Shown: piece by piece, positions 54,786 to 63,274 of the stretch
Position numbering within the stretch: the first letter of the stretch is position 1
Layout of the letters: every line of letters starts with the position of its first letter
Source: Chrysomallon squamiferum
Lineage: Eukaryota > Mollusca > Gastropoda > Neomphalida > Peltospiridae
Assembly (NCBI GenBank): GCA_012295275.1
Contig: CM022673.1
Span: forward strand, 3,893,605-3,957,604
Direction: 5' to 3'
Length of the DNA: 64,000 bases
Translations under genes and position numbers: made by a program
The notes under the pieces: model-generated
What the model was told of the DNA's origin: nothing
What the model saw: the letters and a program-made list of their open reading frames with translations, nothing else
Database searches by the model: none

Positions 54786-57700
54786 TATTATTATTATTAT
54801 TTTATTTTAACATTAAAGTCCAAAAATAAACAAAGAAGATAGTAAACAATAATATTTCATCAAATGCATCTTGCTAATATTTATTTCTTTTTAAAAAAAA
54901 TAATAACGCTAAAGAAATTCAAATAAAAAGTAATGTAGAGATACTCAAAAATTATTTCTTTTTCCTTACCTAATATATTAAAAGCTTAGTGAAAAAAAAG
55001 GGACATTTTCAGCCATTAAAGGTTAACATTTTTACTTCTAATCTACATGATTTCTTATTGACAATTCACATAAAATAAAATCAAAATTTAAAATATCGGC
55101 AAACTGAAATTATCATTAAAATTTACTTATTTATTTAAAATACTTAAAACTTAAAATAAAACTGTACTGATATGATAACACGCAATAACATTTATCAGTT
55201 ATTAGGTTAACAGCTGACACCAAAGTGACTTTCAACAGAAAAGAGCCAGTGAAGGGTAGTATATGCGTGAAACACCGAAACAATAACAACATAATTACAC
55301 ATTTCAAGCAGAAAATGTCGTTGGCGACTCCCCACTGAGTTACCCATCATTCCTTCTGCACCGTCCCTGTCTGCCAATCAGCCAATCACAAAACACGATT
55401 TAAATAAGGTTCACAAATACAAGTATTACATTAAATGCAAGAAAAACCTAGACAAAAACACAACCATTTTTAAATTTCAGTAACATACATGAGTGTTAGG
55501 AATAACCCATGGTCTGCATCGTGTGTCTTTTTTATTTTTATTTTTTCATTTATTACTTTTTTTTTAACTTACCTTAATTTAACTTCTGTGAACTATCAAT
55601 AATTTCATATTAATGTTAATAAAGAGGATTTAATGACTAAATTATTGATGATTTTTTAAAAAATTCATTCTATTTATATAGCTGAAATGAACATGAAAGA
55701 ATAATGAAAAAAGGTTAGTAAGAATGAATTTTAAAAATATAATCTATTTACCTAGCTAATATGTCAGTAATAAGAAATTTCTTAAATTTTAATAATTCAA
55801 TAAATATACAACTTTTAAAATTTCAAAGAAAGGGCATGCGACACAGAATATATATGTGTTATTAGTATATTAGTAGAGGACAACAGTGGCTTTAAAACAA
55901 TATAGCTAAAGCCTGGAAACAAGAGTACCAGAGACAATAACTATAACAAAATAAAATAACAACATGGAAACATAAAATGGTTTAGTACTATTATAATATT
56001 TAAATCTAATTAAATATAGTTTATGGGGAAAAAAAATATCTTTTCGTATTTGAAATTTCCATATATATATATATACATATACATGGAGATTTTTTGCTTT
56101 ATCAGAATGTAACCATTTATTACTACAGATTACTTTGGCTATTTTTCGTTACCTGTAGACATTATGTTATTTCTTCGCACGTTGACATCCATAGACTGAA
56201 GCAGCAACATGGCGATTATCTGAGGTCTGTTGTTCATTGCGGCATAGTGAAGCAGAGACAGCCCATGTTTGTCCTGCTTGGCAAGTCGCGAAGACGGCAT
56301 TTTTCTACACAGGGTTTGGAAAATGGCTACCAAACCTCTTTGAGCTGCAGCCTTCAAGCCATTCACTGGAGTCTTTAAACACAAAAATGGTATTATTATA
56401 CATTTACTGTAAGTACCGATTAATTTTATACTTTTGTAAATAATTTTCATGTAAGTAAAATAGTTTTTTTAATATTCCTTTGTAAATGTAGTCACATATT
56501 TTATTTTTAAGCTCTTATTATTTATATCAGGTGAAGGTACAGTTTCACTAATTTAATCTTTAGTTATATACTAATGTTTTGTTCAGTATATAATTTTTTT
56601 TAAATTTTAAATTTTATTCTGAAAATGTGCAACAAAATATTCAACATTTAAAATGTTTTTATATATAACTGAAAAAAAAAAAAAAAAGAACAGAAATATT
56701 AATTATGAAAACTGGGATAAAGTTGATACTCTGCATGAAGCACTTTGTCAGTAGAATTAGTTTTATATTTATCCTTTCATCTGTAAAAAAAAATAACAAA
56801 TAAAACAAGCAAAAATGTTTAATTATTTTTAGTTTTATACAGTATTTCATTATTATCATATCTTTTCAATATTTAATCATTATTACTTAGTGGGGTTTTT
56901 TGGTGTGTTTTTTTTAAGAGGGATGGGTTATCAGGTGTTTACATGAAATGTTCAATAAATATTAAATTGGCTATTAATTCAAAAAATAGACTGGAAATAA
57001 TTCATTACAGAGTTCATGCTTCTGATGTCAAGGTGACTGAACCAAAACTGACATAAGAACAAACATACCAACCAACAAACTACAATAGTCTACATCAGTA
57101 TTATGCACAACAAACTGTTTACACTAAAAACTATTTAACCCAAAGCCATATTTTTTTATCCAAAACCTATCTATAGTCTTTCATAACCATCTTCTACAGT
57201 GTCTAAAGTTAAGCTATGTGCAAACATAAACTAATTTTATTTACTAATGTAAAATTCTAGCATGGGATAATCTAGATACCTCATATGTAAGTGTGTAAAA
57301 ACACATTTACTAACTGGAATACGTACATTTACACACATTCATACACATGCATGCACACACATATACAAACATCCAAAAAGCTCACATAGTCACTCAAGTT
57401 TTTTTTTGTGCTTATATTTCCTGGAGAAATGACACTTAAAGTTCCTCCAAAATTAACTTAGCTTATCTTAATTTTAATACATCTAGATTTCAATCTATTA
57501 TTTGTGCATTATTACAAATTTAGTTCATGTTATCCACTTTTCTGTTTATCCAGATCCAATAAAAAATTAATTATAAGAGGTTTCAACCTAAAATGCATCC
57601 AAGTGATCATAACATAAAACGCATTAGAAAAAAGGAATTATTATTCTGATAAATATATTTGCACTGGCTTGTTATTCTATGAATAATTCAAACAGAAATT

Positions 57701-60508
57701 AAAACAAAACAAAATAGATCCATTATGCATGGAATGTCAATAAACATAAGAAAATGTCTAACATAATGCATATTATTCCTTTTTAAATGCATACGAAGAT
57801 AGTAATTTAACCTTACTACTCATATTACCAGCAGACTACATTCCCTGATTTCACGAGAGTAACCAAAACGCAAAAATAATAATAATAAAAAATAGTAATA
57901 AAATAATAAAATGACATTTTGAAAAATGTTAAGAAGCCATATGCACAGTTAACATTGGGATTTGTTTTCACCCAATATTTTTGTCATACAGATAAAACTT
58001 GCCACTATCGTTATTTACTACATATTTTGCACTTCTGCAAAAAAGATAAAAAGAGAATGAATTCTAAAATATCTAAAAGAGGTTTTTGATTGATTTTTTT
58101 TTTGATTATTTTTTACTAACTATTGAAATTTTACTTAATAACTACTGAAAGTAAAAATGATAGAAAAAAATCAAGTCATATTAAAATTTTGTTAAATTGA
58201 AGAAGGTGCCTCTATTTTGAAATTTTAAATTTATTTCTATACCTATGTTACATCACAATATTAAAACACAAAATTTCTTATTTTTATAATTTTAATTAAT
58301 TTTCTAAGACTATACTACTTTAAGTTAAAAAAAAAAAAAGTTCAACAAACTGAAATTTAAATTAATTTGTTATGTCATTATTACTTCACAGTAATAAAAA
58401 CCAAAATTATGTATTTTGAAATTTTCATTAATATTAATCTATGACTATTTTACTTTACAATATTGAAAAAATGAAGCGTGACTGGAAACTAAATATTTAT
58501 CACCAAGAGAAAAGTTATGTAAAATACCCGATCAGCTGCCAATTCCTGGTCAAATGAAAAACAAACAATTGTGTGTGTGCAAATGAAAACAAAACTGAAA
58601 TGATGTTTAACACAAAATACAGAAATAAAAAAAAACATAATAAATTTTTTTAAAAGCTGAACAATTTCCAAAAAAACCCATTGAGTTTTCAGGTATAAAA
58701 CATATATATGTAAATATGCAAATTAATAAAGGTATTGTAATACACACACAGAGAGATAATAAATATGTAAATTAACAAAAGGCTTTTTGTTTTTTCATAT
58801 TTAGGTGAATAAAATACATACAATAATAATCATTACATGAATACATTTTCTCAACAGCAGAAACACATGAATAAAATTAACACATATTTCAAAACTGACA
58901 ATATATTAATCTCACAATGGTAAAGTCTGTAGCATGTGTCAAAGAATCTAGTGGGTCTTTAGATTGTTTCCAAATAAGCTGTAATATTAATAAGTGAATA
59001 TCCCCTCCAATTTATTAAACACTTGTATAAAAATTAAATAATAACGATATTTATCCAGTAATGTATGCACTAATATACATGCCTAACGAATCTATACTGT
59101 CTGCAAAAAACATATATTATTATAATATTCATAAAACAAAAACCAAGACATTAATACTTTAATATATGCATGTGTGCATAGACATATGTGACTTCATACC
59201 TTCAAAGTGTTTGCCTTTTTATGTCCAAAATATTTCTTGAACTGTTCATGCAGGTTTATGTCATTTATTGGAAGTTTCTTTGGTTTTAACCTGCTGATTT
59301 CTTCAACAAAAGATTTCACCCACAGAGGTTTGTGAGGCTGTTGCCCATAAAATGTCTCAAAATCAATCATTATGGTCATGTACCTTGAAAGAAAAGAAAA
59401 CAATAACATAATGCAGAAAATAAAATAATAACATAATACAGAAAATATAATAATAACATAATACAGAAAATAAATTAATAACATAATGTAGAAAATAAAT
59501 TGATAATATAATGTAGAAAGTAAAATAATAACATAATGTAGAAAATAAAAAATAATATAATGTAGAAAATAAAATAATAACATAATGCAGAAAATAAAAT
59601 AATAACATAATGCAGAAAATATAATAATATAATGTAGAAATAAAAAATAATATAGAAAAGAAAATAACAATGTACAAAGGAAAATAATAACTTAATGTAG
59701 ACATATAAACATATAATAAGCAAATCCTATTTTAACAACGAAGAAAAACAAATAAAATATTTTGTAGTAATGTTTCTGCAAAGAAATAATAATAAAAATA
59801 ACAACAGAAAAGAAAAACCTTTCCTATAAAATTCAAGTTTTGCCAATCCTCTACATACTATGTACTTTATATTTTATTAATATTATCATATGATGCATTT
59901 TACATAGTACAATTAAAGGTTTTTTGGTCACAGATATTTATGTATATACTATGAACTATATAACAGAAAAGTGTTTACAATCAAATTAGGTAATGAAATA
60001 TGTTGTATTTTATACAGTGATATAAAGATTATCTTCTTCACAATATTATTGTTTTCCTTATTTTTCTCCTTCTTTTTTTCTCTTTTTATTTTCTTTTATT
60101 CTGTTTCCTTTTATCTTTTTTTTTTTTTTTTTTTTTTTTTTTGTCTGTGTGTACATGTGTGCATTAACAAACAAGTAAAATTAACAGAACTTGCAGAAAA
60201 AATGCCAACCAAAAACTGATTCAATTCTAAAAGTGTGCCATTTTCAAAATGAGATTTATTCCATCACAAACCACAAATTATTATCTGAACTGTTACAGAC
60301 CTTTTGCCATTCAGCTCACTAACTGGAATCTTGTACTGGTCTGGGATGGCAGATTTTGGATCACAGTTGAGTAACTTGGTTAGATGTTCTGTAGCTTCTG
60401 TCTTCATTTTTTCATACTTTTGTTTGAACTCACTGGGCACATCAACCAGTGGAGGTGTCTCAAGATCAAATACAATGCCTGAATTAATAAAAAAAAAAAA
60501 AAATTAAT

Positions 60509-60539
<31 letters not shown>

Positions 60540-61096
60540 ATAACATCACTTAATAGGGCAAATAAGTGAAAGAGATGTGCATATCCTGCTGAAAGTATGG
60601 AATTTGGTATATGCGGATTTTCAAGTATGCTGAAGTCAAAATTAAAGGGACGTTTTGCAAATTTTTACCAGTCTTTTGCACTATGAAGTTTTATAATTAT
60701 TCTTATAACAAAACAGAATATACTGTGAAGTTTTATAATTAATCTTATAATGCTGTTTAGTTCACCTCCATGTAAATGAAAATACTGGTCGCCAAAGTTG
60801 AAATTTTTGCATTTGAAATCAGGTCCAAGAATCAAGGGCGGAAATTCTCTTTCAGTGCGACATTCATCACCTAAAAAGAAATTATAAACCATCACTTGAT
60901 ACACATCAATAAATTGGTGAAAGCCAGATGACATTTTATATTTAAACTATTCAAATGACCAATTCAGAGGTATTAAATAACTTTATGAATGAAAACACAC
61001 ACAAAAAAAAACAACATCTTAATGTAGCTATATTTACATATATTTTTCAGTGTTTGTCTGTGAAGTGTATATGTATGTGTGTTGTGTGTCCATATA

Positions 61097-61133
<37 letters not shown>

Positions 61134-63122
61134 ATATTAGTGTGTTCATGTGCATATTTATCACAGGTATATTTACAATTTTACATGTTTATACTATATG
61201 CATGCAGGCTTGTCATATGTATGTATGCATCTGCCTATTTGCATATATTATGGAGAGAAAACATATATGTGAGAGGTTGTTTTTGTTTATTGCTGCAGTA
61301 GTATAGAGTTTTTTAATATAATAATGATGTATGTGATTTTTTCCATAGCATATAACTTATTTCAGACATTCCCTGTCTTATGCAGATGTATATATATATA
61401 TATATATGTAATTATTCCATGAGTTTTGTTTTTTTCACTCAGATAATTAATATAGTTATGTTCTTGTCATATACTAGTATTAAATATGGTATATTCCAAG
61501 ATACTTAAGTTTTGATCTGATCCAACTACATATGACAGAGAGTGTCTGTATGTGACCTGACAAACAGTTAGTGACAAACTTACTTGTCGCTGGACTGAGC
61601 ATCCTGGCAATATTAGGAATCTTCATTTTCTTCTTCATGCCGATGAGAAACGCTGTCATGTAGCTGATGAACCGGAGCAGCTGCAACTGTCGTCGAATCT
61701 CTTCTTTGTTTGGCAAGTATTTTTCAATGACAGTTCGGTGCAGATCAAGCCTCGTTTTGATCCTCTCAAATCCCATGTGATCAATCCGGTCATCAAGAAG
61801 CTGCACGATGCTGGAGATCATCCAGTCGGCATCAACGATGTACATGTCGTTGGTGCACTGGACTGACTTCTGAACGAATGTCATCTGCATGCTGATCTGG
61901 TCAATGTGGCTCATGAGAAAACGTCTTTCCTCTGCCATTTCGGCATCACCTGCTTGTTCCAATGGCATATCATCATAGATTCCTGCATAGTCTGGATCTT
62001 TGGTGATGTCCATTAAACCTTCAATTTTTTTTTTCAACAAATTAAGGCATTATTATTAGTAGTGGTATAGCAGTAGTAGTAATAGCAGTAGTTGTAGTAA
62101 CAGGAGTAGTAGTAGTAGTAGGAGGAGGAGGAGTATTATGTAGGGTAGCAACAGTAGAAGTAGTAGCAGTAGTACTATTAGAATTAATATTGCAATTTTT
62201 ATATATTTATTTGGAGTTAATGTTGACAATTCAGTGATATATTCTCATTACTTCAGTAAATATATAAAACATTTAGAGTGTTTCATTTCACACTTTAATT
62301 AATTTTTTTATTTGTAATTTTTAAATGTAATTATGAAGATAATTCAAATTAATAAACACATTATATTCACTTCAGAAAGATGAATTTACATTAATCACAA
62401 CTGTTATTCACTTAGTAAAAGTATAAAAATATTTTAGCCACGATAGGGAAGAGTAATTTCAACTCTCAGTCACCCATACAACTTGACACTTAACAAAAAA
62501 TCTGAACAAAAACTATTTAATTACCTGCAGTTGTAAATTCTATCAACAAAGGCTTTTTTGTTTCATGAAATCCATTAGCATTAACATCCAAGTTCGAACG
62601 CCATCGTTCTGTGAATTTTGTTCTTTTTTCCTTTGGAAAATATGCTCCGTGCCACAGTGCCTTCATCATATAGTCCACATTTAACATTATCTGCCCCACC
62701 TTTGTATCCAGATAGGCTGGGGGCAACTGGCAGGTGGTGCTTTTCTCAAAGTTATGTTCTAGTGATATGGTGGGTGTCTGATGAAGAACATATATCCCTA
62801 TGGTCAACTCTCTAACGATCTGATGAAAATCTCGGTAGTCAAAGTCATGCTGAATTTTTGGATCTTCAGGCAAAAAAATCATGCAACTGTCTGTGCTCAT
62901 GGCACTAATGTTGCTGATGAGGCCACAAGGAGGATCAGTTGGCAAACGAAAGTCCTCATTTGACAGCAGCCAGTGGGATGAGGAGTAAGCCAGCATTTCT
63001 TGAAGATCGTAACGCTCATATTTTTCAAAAAAGCTTGTGGCTTGCCTGTTACACAGTGCAACATGAGCATTTTCTTCAGATGGAACTTCATGCTTTAACA
63101 ATACACTTGCTGGAGTAGCCAT
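42945..63122 (-). CDS. ANKAR: ANKAR: ankyrin and armadillo repeat-containing protein, complete gene of about 20 exons
   Basis: The joined exons give 4,338 nt, or 1,445 residues plus TAA (1,439 if the 18-nt exon is skipped), close to the usual ANKAR length. Residues 1 to about 500 show no domain I recognise. Residues 507-717 form about six ankyrin repeats, the clearest being TALHVAARCG and APVHHAAFFD. Residues about 717-1330 are consecutive armadillo repeats, such as GIPPLVNLLDSELEDVLVNS, and 1361-1445 is a basic, Ser/Thr-rich tail. Both repeat types bind proteins, so a scaffold role is likely; the family has no settled biochemical function. The start has a strong context (A at -3, G at +4) and an in-frame stop 9 nt upstream (63132-63134). 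Every intron is GT...AG and all phases agree across 19 junctions. ARMC3 shares the architecture but is far shorter. No premature stop or frameshift was found. Confidence 0.9.
43290..43690. repeat. Degenerate GATA/GATG/CAGA-type repeat in ANKAR intron 19
   Basis: Phrases such as GGTAGATTCAAAGATA and GACAGACAG recur at irregular spacing, an old tetranucleotide-derived minisatellite filling most of the intron between exons 20 and 19. Confidence 0.7.
43819..43856 (-). CDS. ANKAR: ANKAR coding micro-exon 19 (38 nt)
   Basis: It encodes CLEVNGGYPVSLPG across both junctions. The acceptor is TTTTTTAAACAG|TTTGG and the donor CTTCCAG|GTATAG. Exon 18 leaves phase 2 and exon 20 requires phase 1; direct joining hits a stop, while this 38-nt piece converts 2 to 1 exactly with no stop. 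Confidence 0.78.
44429..44853 (-). CDS. ANKAR: ANKAR coding exon 18 (last armadillo repeats)
   Basis: It encodes residues 1207-1348: GVTLLVNKLKSADDNVVVSA, GAIDLLVDKLNSPNVLVRTS and the basic segment DFRRAKIIGLP. The acceptor is CTTCACTCAG|ATT. The open frame runs into TGA just after the exon, but the strong donor CAGTG|GTGAGT lies before that stop and leads in phase 2 to exon 19. If unspliced here, the protein would end at 1348 with Trp. Confidence 0.88.
45450..45580. repeat. Trinucleotide array beside exon 17 donor
   Basis: ATT, CTA, ATC and GTA units in succession; the array ends about 10 bp from the exon 17 splice donor. Confidence 0.93.
45589..45747 (-). CDS. ANKAR: ANKAR coding exon 17 (armadillo)
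   Basis: This phase 0-0 exon encodes residues 1154-1206 (EIRIRAGMALTAFAFNNTPQ and following). The acceptor is TTGACAG|GAG. The donor TTCCAG|GTTTAG is weak but is the one that keeps phase 0 into exon 18. A GTA trinucleotide array ends about 10 bp from the donor. Confidence 0.85.
46125..46184. repeat. (GA)n microsatellite in ANKAR intron 16
   Basis: GA dinucleotides between exons 16 and 17; the same intron also carries degenerate GT-rich sequence at 45785-46050. Confidence 0.95.
46313..46542 (-). CDS. ANKAR: ANKAR coding exon 16 (armadillo)
   Basis: It encodes residues 1077-1153. EEGAIPILVQLLLCPPSEEI is a clear armadillo start, followed by the helix VEVAMTLANVVLSNPENQEK. The acceptor is CTGTGCAG|GA and the donor GCGAA|GTAAGT, exit phase 0. 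Confidence 0.9.
46937..47098 (-). CDS. ANKAR: ANKAR coding exon 15 (armadillo)
   Basis: This is a symmetric phase 1-1 exon encoding residues 1023-1077 (CMLAIALGRENIENQNNLAK, then FQQLVRLLRSSKTSDKVLLM). The acceptor is ACATTTCAG|GA and the donor TGTGG|GTGAGT. Confidence 0.88.
47199..47274. repeat. (GA)n microsatellite in ANKAR intron 14
   Basis: A (TA)n run at 47184-47198 passes into GA dinucleotides. On the coding strand this is a long pyrimidine tract about 100 bp upstream of exon 15. Confidence 0.95.
47575..47728 (-). CDS. ANKAR: ANKAR coding exon 14 (armadillo)
   Basis: It encodes residues 972-1023 (NINVEVREQGACAIWALAGN and following), with the typical armadillo ACAIWALAGN helix. The acceptor is ATAATTTCAG|AAC and the donor TGTTG|GTTAGG, exit phase 1. 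Confidence 0.88.
47920..48354 (-). repeat. 65-bp tandem array in ANKAR intron 13
   Basis: About six units; two adjacent ones (starting at 47986 and 48051) are nearly identical. Each carries a stretch like ACTCAGAAGTGAGAAAATGT on the coding strand. This resembles the exon 13 end and donor, ACTCAAGGTAAGAACATTTT. The unit nearest the exon merges into the exon itself. Confidence 0.8.
48355..48505 (-). CDS. ANKAR: ANKAR coding exon 13 (armadillo)
   Basis: It encodes residues 921-971 (KPLVELIKSSRNVTVQVKAA, then SALEALAENNPESQ, ending LLRLLK). The acceptor is CACTTGCAG|GC and the donor CTCAAG|GTAAGA, exit phase 0. The exon end and its donor resemble the units of the 65-bp array that fills the next intron. 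Confidence 0.88.
48590..48870. repeat. ATT/GTA trinucleotide repeats filling ANKAR intron 12
   Basis: The 375-bp intron between exons 12 and 13 is largely ATT with a (GTA)n block at 48636-48660. Confidence 0.94.
48881..48974 (-). CDS. ANKAR: ANKAR coding exon 12 (armadillo)
   Basis: It encodes residues 890-921 (DILQAATAAALAAISARNKE and following), the second and third helices of an armadillo repeat. The acceptor is TTGTTTCAG|AT and the donor GCAAA|GTAATA, exit phase 2. The following intron is almost entirely ATT/GTA trinucleotide repeat. Confidence 0.85.
49565..49978 (-). CDS. ANKAR: ANKAR coding exon 11 (armadillo repeats, GC-rich)
   Basis: It encodes residues 752-890, about three armadillo repeats: DGVAALVELLSLDNEEIQSV, NAGPILIQLLSSPIDDIQSR and GGIPPLVNLLDSELEDVLVN. 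The acceptor is TATTTTACAG|AT and the donor ACTCAG|GTTAGT, exit phase 1. It is far more GC- and CpG-rich than its introns; I count about 28 CpG in 414 bp. Confidence 0.92.
50443..50547 (-). CDS. ANKAR: ANKAR coding exon 10 (linker into armadillo domain)
   Basis: This is a 105-nt symmetric phase 1-1 exon encoding residues 717-752 (KMLRDEQISKKDSAVKCLEA and following). Its helical, charged character fits the ankyrin-to-armadillo junction. The acceptor is ATTGTTTCAG|AA and the donor AAGCTG|GTAACA. Confidence 0.85.
50985..51193 (-). CDS. ANKAR: ANKAR coding exon 9 (ankyrin repeats 5-6)
   Basis: It encodes residues 647-717. ILLASSSGGLSAVKCLIELG and the following GADITKCDGDGN hairpin form one repeat; NMVNLAALRFHTNILEYLID is the next. 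The acceptor is CTCTTTCCAG|TTTAAAG and the donor CTTGTCA|GTGAGT, exit phase 1. Confidence 0.88.
51497..51583 (-). repeat. 20-bp minisatellite beside exon 8 donor
   Basis: About four copies of a unit containing TGACCAATGGAAAT, beginning 12 bp inside intron 8. Confidence 0.88.
51595..51796 (-). CDS. ANKAR: ANKAR coding exon 8 (ankyrin repeats 3-4)
   Basis: It encodes residues 580-647 with GPTALHVAARCGALDSVACL and DGWAPVHHAAFFDHQAVVRL, two textbook ankyrin helix-turn-helix units. The acceptor is TTTTTTCCAG|GT and the donor AATGA|GTAAGT, exit phase 2. A 20-bp minisatellite begins about 12 bp into the following intron. Confidence 0.9.
53054..53155. repeat. Exact 51-bp tandem duplication in ANKAR intron 7
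   Basis: The block starting TACATTTAGATATAATTAAT at 53054 is repeated at 53105 without visible change, so it is recent. Confidence 0.93.
54453..54567. repeat. (CA)n microsatellite, about 55 units, in ANKAR intron 7
   Basis: Nearly pure CA with AAAC interruptions near both ends. A (ATC)n(ATT)n tract follows at 54751-54800. Confidence 0.97.
55200..55395 (-). promoter_or_regulatory. CCAAT-box island in ANKAR intron 7
   Basis: A small CpG-bearing block in otherwise CpG-poor intron. It carries two CCAATCA words 9 bp apart (55376-55390). On the - strand an ATG follows within about 30 bp and opens a 46-codon frame (55207-55347) beginning MGNSVGSRQR. It could be an internal promoter or an alternative first exon. 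Confidence 0.3.
56153..56372 (-). CDS. ANKAR: ANKAR coding exon 7 (ankyrin repeats 1-2)
   Basis: It encodes residues 507-580. TPVNGLKAAAQRGLVAIFQT is a degenerate first ankyrin repeat. DKHGLSLLHYAAMNNRPQII is a canonical repeat with the G-x-x-x-LHYAA turn and helix. The donor is CTACAG|GTAACG, exit phase 1. Confidence 0.88.
58528..58545 (-). CDS. ANKAR: Candidate 18-nt ANKAR micro-exon 6
   Basis: This phase 0-0 segment encodes ELAADR between TTTGACCAG and GTATTT. Including or skipping it leaves the frame of exons 5 and 7 intact, so it may be constitutive, alternative or spurious. Support is only the flanking splice signals and the coding-like sextet inside otherwise A/T-rich intron. Confidence 0.35.
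59200..59383 (-). CDS. ANKAR: ANKAR coding exon 5
   Basis: It encodes residues 439-500, beginning RYMTIMIDFETFYGQQPHKP and ending KKANTLK. The acceptor is TTTCTTTCAAG|G and the donor TTGAAG|GTATGA, exit phase 0. The intron just upstream is filled by a 25-bp tandem repeat that comes close to this acceptor. Confidence 0.85.
59398..59705 (-). repeat. 25-bp minisatellite in ANKAR intron 4
   Basis: About 12 imperfect copies of a unit containing ACATAATGCAGAAAATAAAA, beginning about 15 bp from the exon 5 acceptor. Long hydrophobic reading frames here are translated repeat. Confidence 0.9.
60301..60478 (-). CDS. ANKAR: ANKAR coding exon 4
   Basis: It encodes residues 380-439 (GIVFDLETPPLVDVPSEF and following). 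The acceptor ATTCAG|GC follows a long T tract on the coding strand. The only donor that keeps the frame into exon 5 is AAAAG|GTCTGT, which lacks the usual A/G at +3 and G at +5. A GT four bases further on would give the wrong phase. Exit phase is 2. Confidence 0.8.
60766..60870 (-). CDS. ANKAR: ANKAR coding exon 3
   Basis: This is a 105-nt symmetric phase 1-1 exon encoding residues 345-380 (DECRTEREFPPLILGPDF and following). The acceptor TTCTTTTTAG|GT and donor TGGAG|GTGAAC are both clear, and the phase matches both neighbours. Confidence 0.85.
61081..61132. repeat. (GT)n microsatellite in ANKAR intron 2
   Basis: GT dinucleotides in the intron between exons 2 and 3. Confidence 0.93.
61584..62018 (-). 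CDS. ANKAR: ANKAR coding exon 2
   Basis: It encodes residues 200-345, including GIYDDMPLEQAGDAEMAEER and a basic helical stretch IGMKKKMKIPNIARMLSP. The donor is ACAA|GTAAGT, exit phase 1. The acceptor is less certain: TTGAAG|GTTTAATG at 62018 keeps phase 1 but follows an A-rich, not pyrimidine-rich, tract. An alternative in-phase AG lies about 20 nt further in (CACCAAAG|ATCC) and would remove seven residues. Confidence 0.8.
62050..62180. repeat. Degenerate (GTA)n/(GGA)n array upstream of exon 2
   Basis: GTAGTAGTAG and AGGAGGAGGAG units lie in intron 1 about 40 bp from the exon 2 acceptor. Confidence 0.88.
62525..63122 (-). CDS. ANKAR: ANKAR coding exon 1 (start codon)
   Basis: It encodes residues 1-199 plus the first base of codon 200, starting MATPASVLLKHEVPSEENAH. 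The donor is CTGCAG|GTAA. This N-terminal region has mixed acidic and aromatic composition and no transmembrane segment or signal peptide. The start is supported by GAGAACATGG and the in-frame TAA just upstream. Exit phase is 1. Confidence 0.88.
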
Positions 63123-63274
63123 GTTCTCTACTTAAATGTGAGTTTTAATTATGAGTAATGATGACAATCTTCTACACAACGAAAGTTATCTAGGATGTGA
63201 ATATCCTGCTTTCCACTTGGATGTGTGCAGAGTATATTCAAAGTTTTTTGAACAGGTGAATAAGTAAAATCTTT
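63123..63274 (-). other. ANKAR: Probable 5' UTR part of ANKAR exon 1
   Basis: The sequence upstream of the start has no ATG on the coding strand and has an in-frame stop. It begins after a plausible acceptor TATTTTTCAG|AAAG. This suggests the first coding exon is preceded by a spliced non-coding exon. Confidence 0.45.

Noticed and set aside
59194-59723. Long hydrophobic frames on the - strand resembling a membrane protein
   Set aside because: Upstream of the exon 5 segment (59200-59383) they are the translation of the 25-bp minisatellite in intron 4.
42945-63122. Alternative identity as ARMC3
   Set aside because: ARMC3 also combines ankyrin and armadillo repeats but is around 870 residues and lacks the 500-residue N-terminal region seen here.
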